Source: Adineta ricciae (Eukaryota; Rotifera; Eurotatoria; Adinetida; Adinetidae). From it: a DNA stretch of 64,000 bases. Below the pieces are notes generated by a model. The model was not told the origin of the DNA and ran no database searches. It saw only the letters and a program-made list of their open reading frames with translations. The stretch covers positions 186,001 through 250,000 of the forward strand of contig CAJNOJ010000015.1 in the NCBI GenBank assembly GCA_905250025.1, in the 5' to 3' direction. The translations under genes were made by a program, and so were the position numbers. The number at the start of each line of letters is the position of its first letter. Position 1 is the stretch's first letter. Shown here piece after piece: positions 34,520-44,436 of the stretch.

Positions 34520-35983
34520 TTATCGAGGTTCGGGCTTGTATTTTGGTGGTTTGAATAGAGCTGGCCCTTTGCCTTTGACTGAATCTTTCGATTTCGCTAC
34601 TGTTTGGAACGATTTCCAACTGTTGACTCGTGTTTCTCGACTTTCCTAAAAAAAAGATATTTTCAAACGGATTCTTTTGATTTCGTATGCGAATGAAGTT
34701 GTACCTCATAGTTTTTATCCCATTCTTTACGTAGTTTTGTTCGTTCTTCGCGTTCAGTTGTTTCTTCCGCTTTGCGTTTTCGTTCTTCAGCTTTATTCGC
34801 TTCTTCTCGAACTCGTAATCGTTCGATATCGGCAAATAGCTTGCATGTCACTGACCACATTGCTTTTTTATGCTAAAATCAAAGTTGAACAGTGAAAATT
34901 CCGTCTGGTCAAAACGAATGACTTACTCCTTCGGGAGTGTCCTCTTCAATCGGTTGATTTTTATATTTCACACGCTTTTCTTGAATCTAAAATATATGTC
35001 GGCAAAAGAACGCATGATCAATTTGTGTCAATTACTCCCAGAACAAAGATTTATATAAATGGAAAATAGTTGACACTCACCCGATTTGCTGAATGATCGA
35101 AGAAAACAGTTCGTTGAGCAATGCATACTAGAAGGAGGGTAGAAACAGGACCTATCTACTCTGACGATGTCAAGTCTGAGTCTTGCTAATTTTACAGAGA
35201 GGAGGGATGAGTGTATATGTTTTCATGAAATACCAAACAAATTATAAGAGGGGATCTGAACGGTGAGGCAACAATTGATGACAAACTTACCATTTTATCT
35301 ACACGTTCGCGAGCTTCCTCGATGACTTCGATACACTTTTTTCGCTCGGTTTCATCTTCGAGCATTTTATATGCTTTATTAACAGCTAAACGACAAGATT
35401 CTATTGCAGCTAGCTCAATGAAATCATAAACACATACCTTCAAATGCAACTGAAGCACGATCAGTCATCGTCGGATTTTTATCCGGATGGACGAGCATCG
35501 ATAGCTAAATGGTAGGAGAAGTGAATTAATCAAGAAATGATTGAACAGGAAAAGCTGTGCTTACGCGTCGGTAATGTTTCGCAACTTCTTCGAACGGAGT
35601 ACTTGGATCGATTTGAAGTACCTGTAAGACAACACAAGAATAATTTTTAATTAGATTCAGATAGAAATGATCTACTTCGAATGGATTTAGATTGAAATAT
35701 GTAGCACCGGGACGAAGAAGTCGATTGATTTGTTGTTCAGGCGTTAAAACAGCATCACGTTTTTCAATCGCCTTAACCTATATGAATGAAAAAGCAATGT
35801 TTTATGATATTTTATTGGAAATCGGATTACTTCAGAATAAAATTGCTCAAATGTTTCATCTTCTGGTTTAGTAGTGGCTTTCAATTCTTCTTTCAAATCT
35901 GTCGTTGTCGCCGACTGTTTTGATGTCGATGGTTTTATCAAGAATGGTTCTTGTTTGATAGTTGTTTGAGTAGACGAGGCCAT
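34520..35983 (-). CDS. DNAJC8: DNAJC8-like J-domain splicing protein
   Basis: Homologue of DNAJC8 (SPF31), a spliceosome-associated J-domain protein. About seven exons join in frame. The acidic N-terminus (MASSTQTTIKQEPF) leads to EQFYSEVKAIEKRDAVLTPE. The J domain follows: NPFEVLQIDPSTPFEEVAKH, YRRLSMLVHPDKNP (HPD intact), AFEAVNKAYKML. After it comes a long charged helix (RVREEANKAEERKRKAEE, LRKEWDKNYE). The ending ESRETRVNSWKSFQ ... LFKPPKYKPEPR matches the conserved DNAJC8 C-terminus. Its expected role is to stimulate Hsp70 within the spliceosome. The start at 35983 is the first ATG of the exon. Confidence 0.93.
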
Positions 35984-37047
35984 CGATTAAATCAAAGTTT
36001 TCTGAAATAAAACAAAACATGAGGTTCAATTCAAATGTACGAGCAAAAATAAAATTAATACATTAAGATCAATGAAGGAACAGACTACTGCATTTGTTTA
36101 TCACAATAGCAGAAGACCAATGATTAGTGTGAAATTGTGCTTAGTGACATCTATTCGTCTTTCAACATGATTCAATATATTTCGACAAGATATTGCATTA
36201 CATTTTCTTAATCATATAGTATGATGAATGATATTCAATTATGAATCAAATGTAATTATGAGTCGAAGAGGACGCTATATGTCTGTATCAATTAAAGATA
36301 TTTCCGCGCACATTTGTATTTGCATCTCGAGAATGTATTTCTGTTATTTTCAACGTTCATCCTTGAAGATTAGGGTGAAAAACGTGCCATGTCGTATTTA
36401 TTATTCCTATCATCAATTGTTTGTTGTTGCCAATGATGTTCACTGTTGACATTTAAAATGTGACAAAAGAAATCTGAAGTATTTGACTATTTATATCGAC
36501 AATCACATAAACAAATCTTTCAATTGCTCGAATCTTGTCATTTCCTTCGCTAGTTTCACTTTTGTGCTACATCAATAAGATTTATTCGGAGTCTTTTATC
36601 GGTAACTAGGTATATTATTTTCCTCAATGTTCGTAGCTACAAAAAAAATCAGACTTGAATGATTAGAATGGAAAAAAGCGATTGTTATTGTGTCACTTGA
36701 AATCAGTTTTGTCGTTCTCATAGAGTTACATTCATTCGCTTGCAGCTAATTTTCAAATTGAATGCTTGCTCTTTTTCACACGTACAAAAGAAACTCATTT
36801 TATGAATTTAAAAGAGGACGCCACAAATATTTCTCTCGGAAAATCTTCACTCAAATAAGTCATACATACCGTGAGTATAGTACAGATTGTAAACGAAGTT
36901 TATCCAGGCGACATGCTTTGCATCATGTGTTAAACGTTGCTTAGCTATTCGATCGATTTTAAATTGAAAATGGCGATTCATCTTTGTTTTTCATAGTCAA
37001 TATTTTCAGTACAAAATATTTGATCTGATTTCATTGAAGATTCAAAT
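35984..37047. other. intergenic divergent promoter region
   Basis: About 1.06 kb between DNAJC8 (-) and the CFAP210-like gene (+). Only short, unsupported open frames; nothing else was recognised. Confidence 0.4.
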
Positions 37048-39245
37048 ATGGTGATCAAAACTTTACCTATACCTTCAACAACAATTCCTGTCAATTCTCA
37101 ACTAGGATCACGTAAACCATTGTTGCATAGTCAATCTGGTATGTAATGAGTTCCATTTCCGATTATAGTCATCACTTGTCTCCTAGTTTCATGTCCACCT
37201 GTGCGTCGTTTACCGGATGCCACGGCTCTTCGCGACATGTGCATTATAACAAAGAGCGATATGAATCGAATTTATGAGAATTTAAATCGACGTCAACGCG
37301 ATAAAGACGCCATTCGACAGGAAATGGAACAGAAGAAAGAAATGCTTGAACGATCGACACAAATCACTAAAGATTGGCCAAATACTTTTGCTGTCAGTAG
37401 TTCTTAAAAAACTACGAGGAAAGTACCGATTATTGTTCTAGGGTGACCAAGAACGAAAATTACAGCGAAAGAAAATCCGTGAACGAGAAGAAGAAGAAAA
37501 GAGGCAATTGCTCGATCTGGAAGAAGAGAAATTAGCTGCAGAACGTCGTCGAGAGTATCTCGAAAAAGCAAAGCAAACGCGATACTATAACACTGACCGT
37601 ATCCGAACATTTCATGTAAGATTGTTCTCCAGTGATATCTTATTAGGGGATTATTGCTCGATAGAGTTCTCTTTTGCTGACGGAAGTTTTAAAAGAACGT
37701 GAGATGCAAGTTGAAATGAAAAAACGTATGGAACAAATGCGTCAAACAAGTGATAACGACGAACTTAAACGTTTTCAAGAAGCTCAAGAACAATTTGACA
37801 AAACCGAACGAGAAAAAAACGCAAAAAGAGCAAAGTAAATTGATTTCTGAACAAAAAAAGGAACAACTAATATTACCTTTTTCAACCACAGAGAACGTGC
37901 TGATTTAGCTCAATACCATCTTACGCAGTCAGTATACCGTTCTATCTCTTGTCGCTCTGCTAATAATACATTTTTTAATAGAATAAATCGCCGTAAAACT
38001 CATTATATCCAAGAAAAACAAAGAGATCGACAAGAGGGCGATGAATATCGACGTTTAGCCGATAAGTCGCTTCTTGATTTCATTGAATCCATGCGTACGC
38101 GCAAACTCAAGCAAAAACAAACGAAAGAAATGTATGATAAAGCCATGGAACAAAAACAAAAAATTAAACAAATTGAACAAAAACTGGATGAAGTAGAGTA
38201 TCATCTTTAAGTCATTCGATCTTCAAATGCAAGTCTTTTCCGTTGTATTATTAGGAAGAGGAAGACGACATTCGTACTTATGCAGAAGTCAAAATGCGAA
38301 TTGCACGATTAAGACGCGAAAAAGAGATTGACCTTGAACAGTAGGGAATACGAATTGAATTTATGTTTAAGTGTTGACGTTTTGCTTGTCAATAGACAAA
38401 AACAAAATACACGCGACGAAACAATTGGTTACTTGGGTTCGTTATTGAAACGAGCTGAGGCCGATAATGAATCTCAAATTTATCGTGCTCAAGCCGAGAA
38501 AGATGCTAAGGCATATCGGGAAGAACAAGAGAAATATGAAAAACAACAACAAATGCTTGATTCGATAGAGAAGCATCGTTTGCAATCAGTAGGAAGACTA
38601 TTTTGTCGCTTGAAAAAGTAAACACGATTGTTTTGTAATAGTTAAAACGACGTCAATTCGATCGTGGAATGGAAGAGCGTGAAGATGCTGAACTTCGTAG
38701 ACGAAAAGCACAAGCGGATCATTTGTTCCGTTTATATCAAAAAGAAAAAGAAAAAGAACGCGAACAAAACATTCAATTACTCGGACAAATTCAACAAAGA
38801 CAAGCGGTATTGAATAAACTCTCCTATCCGATGACTTCTTTCATGTCATTTAGTTAGAGAGATCGCAAGGAACGTGAGCGTGCTTTGAAAGAAAACGAAA
38901 TACAAGAAATACAATTAGACAAACAAATGAATGAAGTCGAACGACAACAATATCTAGAATATACCGGACGGGTTATGTCATATCTGGAGGACAATGGTCG
39001 TGATATCCATCCAATGCAACGGGTACGTTCGGAAGTTCGTTTGTTAGCAAGAATTTTAAATGAATGAAATTATTTAGACTGTTGCTGAAGAAATGAAACG
39101 TTTTGATAACTTCAATCACAGTTCCAAGAAAACGGAAACACCACGAAACGGACAGGAGGAGAAAAAATCTAGCAGTCATGATAGACCTTCGCTGAATGAC
39201 ACCAAGAAGCATTTGGGTTTTCAATGGGAAATTCCTCAAAAATAA
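37048..39245 (+). CDS. CFAP210: CFAP210/CCDC173-like ciliary protein
   Basis: Charged coiled-coil protein, more than ten exons with short introns that all join in frame. It runs from the ATG at 37048 to the TAA at 39243-39245. Conserved-looking segments are ITKSDMNRIYENL, TKDWPNTFAGDQERKLQ, LEKAKQTRYYNTDRIRTFHS and SLLLTEVLKEREMQVEM. This order matches the trichohyalin/plectin-homology type of axonemal proteins and best fits CFAP210 (CCDC173), a microtubule inner protein of ciliary doublets. The rest is an almost continuous Glu/Lys/Arg/Gln helix ending KKHLGFQWEIPQK. CFAP45 and CFAP53 are the main alternatives, because this family shares composition. Its 3' end lies 79 bp from the tail of the P450-like gene on the other strand. 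Confidence 0.7.
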
Positions 39246-39324
39246 AAAAAACACAAACTTTGACTTTCTTAAGTATTTATCCAGTCCATAAAAATAAATA
39301 TTTGTACACAAAAAAAGAGACATG

Positions 39325-40494
39325 CTATACGGTGATCGTTAAATCATTATATGAATCACGAGTTATGTCTAAGGTAAGATCGGCAGTGGGTAATAAACAT
39401 TCTTCAGTAATATTTAACTTCGGACAATGTTTAAGAATCTGACTGACGAGAGCACCAGCAAATGTATAAGCAAATTTATGTCTTGCAGGACAGGAAATTG
39501 AGAAGGGTAAATAACATAGTTTTTGTTCATCAGTTAATTCTCGTTGAAAGCGTTCTGGGCGAAAATTCAACGCATCCGCTCCCCAGACAGTTTTATTACG
39601 GTGAATGTCTAAGACGCTGATGCATACTTGTTCATCTGTTTGTACATTTGTACGATAGATGTTTTTGGTTGGTGGATATAATCGTAGAGTCTCTTTCAAT
39701 ACCCATTCGAGTAAAAGTGGATGGGAGTTTGGTAAATTATTCAATTGAGTACGGAGTTCTTCTAGTAAATCTGGACGACGGAGTAGTTCTAGTAATGAAT
39801 AGAATACAACACGCCACATTGTTTCCCATCCAGGAACAATGATGTTCAAAGGATTGGAGACCTTCTCGTCGAAGTCGTTCTTGGTTATTTTCAAAATATT
39901 ATCCATGTGATCTGATAGAATAGTTTGCAGATGTTGCCAAAATTCTGATTGAGAAAAGTGATTCTTGTTAGCTGAAAAGAGTTCCTGCAAACGACGCCGA
40001 GCAGTCGTGTCAGTACGGTTCTTCCATAGGTGAATAATCAAATCGGGCAGTTCAGTAAGTAGATCTTCATTCACATTGATACCAAGAATGGTGCTTAGGA
40101 ATGCGTCCAGTGTTACTTGTTTAACTAGTTTTGATAAAGGTAATTTGTTAGTGTTCGATTGTAATAATACTAAGCGATGGCCGATGCATGTTCCTATTGT
40201 GGAAACAAGTTCTTCGTATTTGTTCTGAGTACTCCATTGGAATAATGTATTTATCACCTTAATTTTGAACGCTTTGAGAAGAGATTCACTCTCGATTGTG
40301 AATGGATTAACAATGAATAAGGTATCGATAAGCCATCGGTTAGATTTATGTCTTCTGTAAATCGATGATTTCAGTATTTTGTGTGCTTGATGAGCATTTG
40401 TGATGATCTTCGTTCGTTCTACTTTAAACCAATTCAGATATATAGTGTAGCTGATGAGGACCAGGCCACCAACTATGACGATTTCACATATCAT
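39325..40494 (-). CDS. short cytochrome P450-like protein
   Basis: Intronless ORF of 389 residues. It has an N-terminal membrane anchor (IVIVGGLVLISYTIYL), an I-helix-like element (IVPGWETMWRVVFYSLLELL), the K-helix ExxR (LKETLRLYPPT) and a PERF-type meander (NFRPERF). The Cys region reads LPFSISCPARHKFAYTFAG. The spacing between the Phe and the haem-ligand Cys is three residues shorter than in the canonical FxxGxRxC loop, and the usual Gly and Arg are missing. The protein is also about 70-100 residues shorter than typical eukaryotic P450s, mainly in the B-C region. It is either a divergent P450 with altered haem binding or a decaying one with an open frame. The lack of introns may hint at transfer from bacteria or fungi; unproven. 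Confidence 0.75.
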   Translation of the reverse strand: MICEIVIVGGLVLISYTIYLNWFKVERTKIITNAHQAHKILKSSIYRRHKSNRWLIDTLFIVNPFTIESESLLKAFKIKVINTLFQWSTQNKYEELVSTIGTCIGHRLVLLQSNTNKLPLSKLVKQVTLDAFLSTILGINVNEDLLTELPDLIIHLWKNRTDTTARRRLQELFSANKNHFSQSEFWQHLQTILSDHMDNILKITKNDFDEKVSNPLNIIVPGWETMWRVVFYSLLELLRRPDLLEELRTQLNNLPNSHPLLLEWVLKETLRLYPPTKNIYRTNVQTDEQVCISVLDIHRNKTVWGADALNFRPERFQRELTDEQKLCYLPFSISCPARHKFAYTFAGALVSQILKHCPKLNITEECLLPTADLTLDITRDSYNDLTITV

Positions 40495-40560
40495 TTTGTA
40501 TTTTGATTATCTTAGATAATCCGTAAAATATTGTCACGATATATAATCGTACCTACTGCG

Positions 40561-40663
40561 AAAAAACCCAAACGATAAGGGCCACTGATATTTATGCAAT
40601 TCTGTTGTATGATATCATGAATTGACACACAGCGTCTTCATTCCAAGCGCACTTGGGTTTTTT
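40561..40663. repeat. 11-bp inverted repeat in a divergent promoter
   Basis: AAAAAACCCAA at 40561-40571 and its exact reverse complement TTGGGTTTTTT at 40653-40663, 81 bp apart. The pair sits between the P450-like start (-) and a plus-strand TATA box at 40677. Confidence 0.6.
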
Positions 40664-40676
40664 CCCACAGATCACT

Positions 40677-40684
40677 TATAAAAG
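40677..40684 (+). promoter_or_regulatory. TATA box, plus strand
   Basis: TATAAAAG, 96 bp upstream of a possible small coding ORF at 40773. Confidence 0.45.
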
Positions 40685-40772
40685 ACATATGATTCACATG
40701 ACACGTTGATTTTGATTTCAACATAAACACGTGGTCTGACGACTTGAGAAATGTCAATTTTTAAGAATAAAG

Positions 40773-41006
40773 ATGTCTACCTATACTTCTGGTACGTTTT
40801 CATTAAATTCAGATTATCGTCGATCTTCTCACATTCTTTTTAAACGTACAATTCAAGCTATACATTTCCTGCAGCAAAAGTTACAGAGATTATATTGTGT
40901 GTATTCATACTAATTATCAAATTTAGGTCACTACCATGCAGCAAAATGTCAACGCACGTATTTAGACCTTACAGATTATCGTACATTCCTCGGGATGTTT
41001 TTGTAA
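40773..41006 (+). CDS. possible small spliced gene, unknown
   Basis: ATG at 40773 opens MSTYTSGTFSLNSDYRRSSH and continues to about 40888. A candidate 30-bp intron (gtgtgtatt ... aaatttag) then joins to CHYHAAKCQRTYLDLTDYRT and a stop at 41006. The product would be about 67 residues, with Cys/His in the second part. A TATA box lies 96 bp upstream. The intron is shorter than any other in this window, which argues against the model. Weak call; no family recognised. Confidence 0.25.
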
Positions 41007-41176
41007 CGATTTCATTCTATCAATATGAGTGGACTGAGCCTTTAATAGCATTCAATGATCGATTGCTCTTCGTTTTCCTCGTCGTACTCATCATACAATC
41101 ATTGGATTTTCTAGCAAAGTTATTTTATTTACTGTAATAGACACGAGCATTCAAGGAAAAGTAACATAAAAATAGA

Positions 41177-41830
41177 TCAAGCTGATTCATCCAATCGAAG
41201 ACGTGGCGGTGCATTTTTATATTTCGTCACTTCGTTCAATAGTTGTTTTAGTTCACTGGAATCGACATGTGACTTTCCCATTTGTAGAGCAATCAATTCA
41301 TTCGTAGTTGCTAATCGTTCACCGGAATCTCGTTGTGTTTGTAAACGTCGACGATTTTGAAACCATATACGAATTTGTTCTTGGCTGATGCCAAGTTGTC
41401 GAGCAATGACATCTCGTTGAATAGCTAGAAGGAGAGTAGAGATCGTTTTCAGAAAGAAACAATCGTACATACCATTTGGATACGGTGTTCGTTTGAATAA
41501 TTCATTCAAGATGTAACGATCTTTATTTGAATATTGCAATCGAGTGACTTTCGTTGATGAAGGTTGCGCTGATTTCGGTGGAGTAGAAATCTAAAGATAG
41601 AGATTACGAGATGATCGAAGTCGATAGACTATCTGCATGATTACCTGAGTCACTGTATGCATGTAAGGAGTGGCTGGTGGTGAAATTGGCTGTGAATAGT
41701 AATATGGTGTTGCTGGATAACAACATGGACAGTAAGATGCCGAAGGCGGTGTATTGAAATTCGTATACATGCATGGCATGGTTGCTGGTGATGATGGATA
41801 GCAGTTGAATGTATGAGCGTAAGAATCCAT
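41177..41830 (-). CDS. homeobox transcription factor, class unassigned
   Basis: Three exons giving about 175 residues. The N-terminus is Pro/Tyr/Ser/Cys-rich (CYPATPYYYSQPISPPATPY). The homeodomain spans about residues 75-135: RLQYSNKDRYILNELFKRTP, then YPNAIQRDVIARQLGISQ, then EQIRIWFQNRRRLQTQRDS. Helix 3 carries WFQNRR with Gln at position 50. An intron splits the homeodomain between helix 1 and helix 2. The C-terminal 35 residues are short and contain no recognised motif. There is no paired, POU or LIM partner domain. Helix 1 and the arm are too divergent for me to assign ANTP or PRD class. Expected role: sequence-specific DNA-binding regulator. Confidence 0.85.
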
Positions 41831-42208
41831 AATTATCGAAGACGATATATGGTTTGAAACAAGTGAAATTTCATGTTAATATCTAGTTGAAAAATATCTG
41901 TTTGTTTCTTTTCATTTCTGTGTCCTGATTAATAGGAATGTATTGATAAGTCTAATCAGAGATGTTCCTTTTGATGTTACGCAAATGAATAGACATTGAA
42001 GAACAAACGTGTCGTTCTCTTTTAATTCTTTCGTGTATGTTTAATCGATGGTTCAGAAACAAATCAGAATTAGCGTGGTGATGGTGATGGTTACCGAAGA
42101 GAATTAATTTATTTAACATAAATCAAAACTAATGATCTTCTCCAGAGGAATAAGTATCGATCGAAGAACAAAAGGAACTAGTTAACATAGTCTTGAATAT
42201 GTCGAATT

Positions 42209-42511
42209 TTAAACATCGTATATTATCTGATGAGTTTGATGATCATTACATGAATTCTTAAAAACAGTATGGAGATGATTTCTCATTGCTATCGTTAAAG
42301 CTTGTCGATGAGCATTGGCTGCAGCTTGGTCGACTTCCATGTTGGAATTTAATATTTTAAAATGTTGAGTTATGATTTGATCTATTGCATGATAATGCGA
42401 ATTCATATTTCGTTGATAAAAATTTTGCCGATCAGTTCTCGTACTGCTTTGTGTCGATCGATGCGGATGTTTCTTTCGTTGACAACTGTTCCGTGATGCT
42501 TGATTCCCCAT
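42209..42511 (-). CDS. small MGNxxSR protein, possible N-myristoylation
   Basis: Single-exon ORF of 100 residues starting MGNQASRNSCQRKKHPHRS. Gly2 with a small residue at position 6 followed by a basic stretch fits an N-myristoylation signal, with Cys10 as a possible palmitoylation site. The rest is His/Gln/Asn-rich and helical (DQIITQHFKILNSNMEV, AAANAHRQALTIAM). No family recognised. A second MGN-starting ORF lies about 640 bp away on the same strand. It is probably attached to the inner face of a membrane if expressed. Confidence 0.5.
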   Translation of the reverse strand: MGNQASRNSCQRKKHPHRSTQSSTRTDRQNFYQRNMNSHYHAIDQIITQHFKILNSNMEVDQAAANAHRQALTIAMRNHLHTVFKNSCNDHQTHQIIYDV

Positions 42512-43147
42512 ATTTGATCTGTTCGAACGAAGAAAGTTCTGTTTTTCTTTATTACTCGTACTTTATCTTATGATTTCTATGTATGAAAGAATAAATGATC
42601 ATATAAAGTACATCCGATCACACATTTGATTATCAAGAAAAAAAACCATCAAGGACATCAGACCATTAGTGAAGTCAGTGAATAGTCAATTAATATTTGG
42701 AGAGATATTTTTTTGTTAGATTCTTGTTTTTCTGTCATCCTGTATTATGATTGATCAACTATCTCGTTTTTAATTTCTTTTTCTTAATGACTAGTTACGT
42801 TTCTCAGGGATATGTACGAAAGCGAAGAAAAAACACCCAAACAGACGTAACGCTTATCAACATCAATAGAAAAATGATCACATTCGACTGGAGTTTAATT
42901 TGCCTATTAAATATTTACGATTGATATTACATACGAATGAGTGTAGCAAATGTTCAACAATCAAGGTTAATAGATAGGGAAAAAAACCGAAGAACGATCA
43001 GTACGAGATTTTAATTGAAAAAGTGAAATTTCTTTTTTAATTGAGTTTTTATTTCAATGTGAAAAGAAAATGAGTAAGTATTATGTATAGAAATGCAATT
43101 GAACAGGAAACATTGAAAGTTTCTGGAATATTCCATTTAAGAAACGT

Positions 43148-43366
43148 TCATGGTCGTCCACGTGGAGCTACGGTGGCTGGTTCACTGTCCCGTGTCGGTG
43201 GTGCTACTGGTTCTGTAGCACGAGCACGATTGGGATTAGTACCACCCGTTTGCGCGGCATCATTTTGACCGGATTTTGATGCTGGAGATGATGAACTTGA
43301 TAGGTTACCCGATGGCGCCTTATGGTCATGTTTACGTTTATGAAAACGTGATTTAAGATTTCCCAT
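43148..43366 (-). CDS. second small MGNxxSR protein
   Basis: ORF of 72 residues starting MGNLKSRFHKRKHDHK, then Ser/Ala/Pro/Thr-rich and probably disordered to the end (PATVAPRGRP). I chose the ATG at 43366 because it follows a short untranslated stretch after a clear acceptor (GTTTGTTACAG, ending about 43397). The N-terminus matches the neighbouring 100-residue protein in MGNxxSR plus basic residues. The tails are unrelated. A myristoyl plus polybasic membrane anchor is plausible. Function unknown. Confidence 0.5.
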   Translation of the reverse strand: MGNLKSRFHKRKHDHKAPSGNLSSSSSPASKSGQNDAAQTGGTNPNRARATEPVAPPTRDSEPATVAPRGRP

Positions 43367-44436
43367 TATATATAATAATTGAAACTTTGAACAATCTGTA
43401 ACAAACAAATCACAATAGAGATTAAACAATGTAATGAAGAAAAGCTTCTAGTATTTTGTCGATTTCCTCAAATGTACGAATTGACTGACACTTATCTGTA
43501 TAAATATCAACTTCAGCATTATAGTTTGATCAATAAATGAGAAATATATCCGTTTACGCTTGACGTATTCTCATTCTATATTTCGGCCTTTTATTATATT
43601 ATATGTGATCATTATTTACAACTGGTTTCATCTATTCTTATGTTTTCGTTTTCACTAACGACTCAGATGTCACACGAGCAGATAAAAACGATCGCCGTTT
43701 AGCAATATCACAAACCTGTATGCATGACAAAAGAGGGACAGAAAAATAAATGAGAATGGCTAACCTTGAATGAATAACAACAACATTGTTTTTTTTGCTC
43801 CTTAAGACCTGTTGGGCTGTACTTTTTTTGTCAAAAAGTACGCCAAGATTTTTTACCATTACTAATCAGATAGGAAGTAAATTATCAATCGTCGCCGATC
43901 ACTCCGTATTCATTTATCTGATACTTCGAGATGTGAGATTCTACTCGATCTTCCAGGTCAAAATCTCGATAATGAAATAAAAAATGATCAAATAGATAGA
44001 CAAAACGCTCCGTAATTATATTACTTATCAGTTATTTTCCGACGTGTGTCACTGTGCATAGTCTATAAATAACTTGAAGAAAAAGAGCAATCGTTAACTA
44101 TTGACATAACATCGATCGATAGACACAGATGAACAGCAAAATAGTATATTTTCACAATCTCATCGAAGCTAACCAAGAACACAAATCTAAGTGAAATAAA
44201 CTCATCGAGAGATGGTTATCGGTTGAAAAATGTCAACGTCTAGCGCCATCTTACAGATTGCTTTCATCTAACATAATCATTTGTGCTTAAAATTCAATCA
44301 ATGAGAAGGGAGTGTACAACAGATGCATAGATGCAAGTATGGTTGACGTAGTAACTTTCGGGGATAGTTGAATGCAACACCATCGTATCATTTTCTCGAG
44401 ACATTAGATATAAGAGAACTTGCTATTCTTCCAAAA
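43367..44436. other. intergenic, no gene seen
   Basis: About 1.07 kb between a minus-strand small gene and the plus-strand GalNAc-transferase. It includes the 5' acceptor of the small gene. No RNA gene, repeat or convincing exon was found. Confidence 0.4.

Noticed and set aside
43638-43859. 73-codon minus-strand frame
   Set aside because: Low-information sequence, no acceptor before it and no motif.
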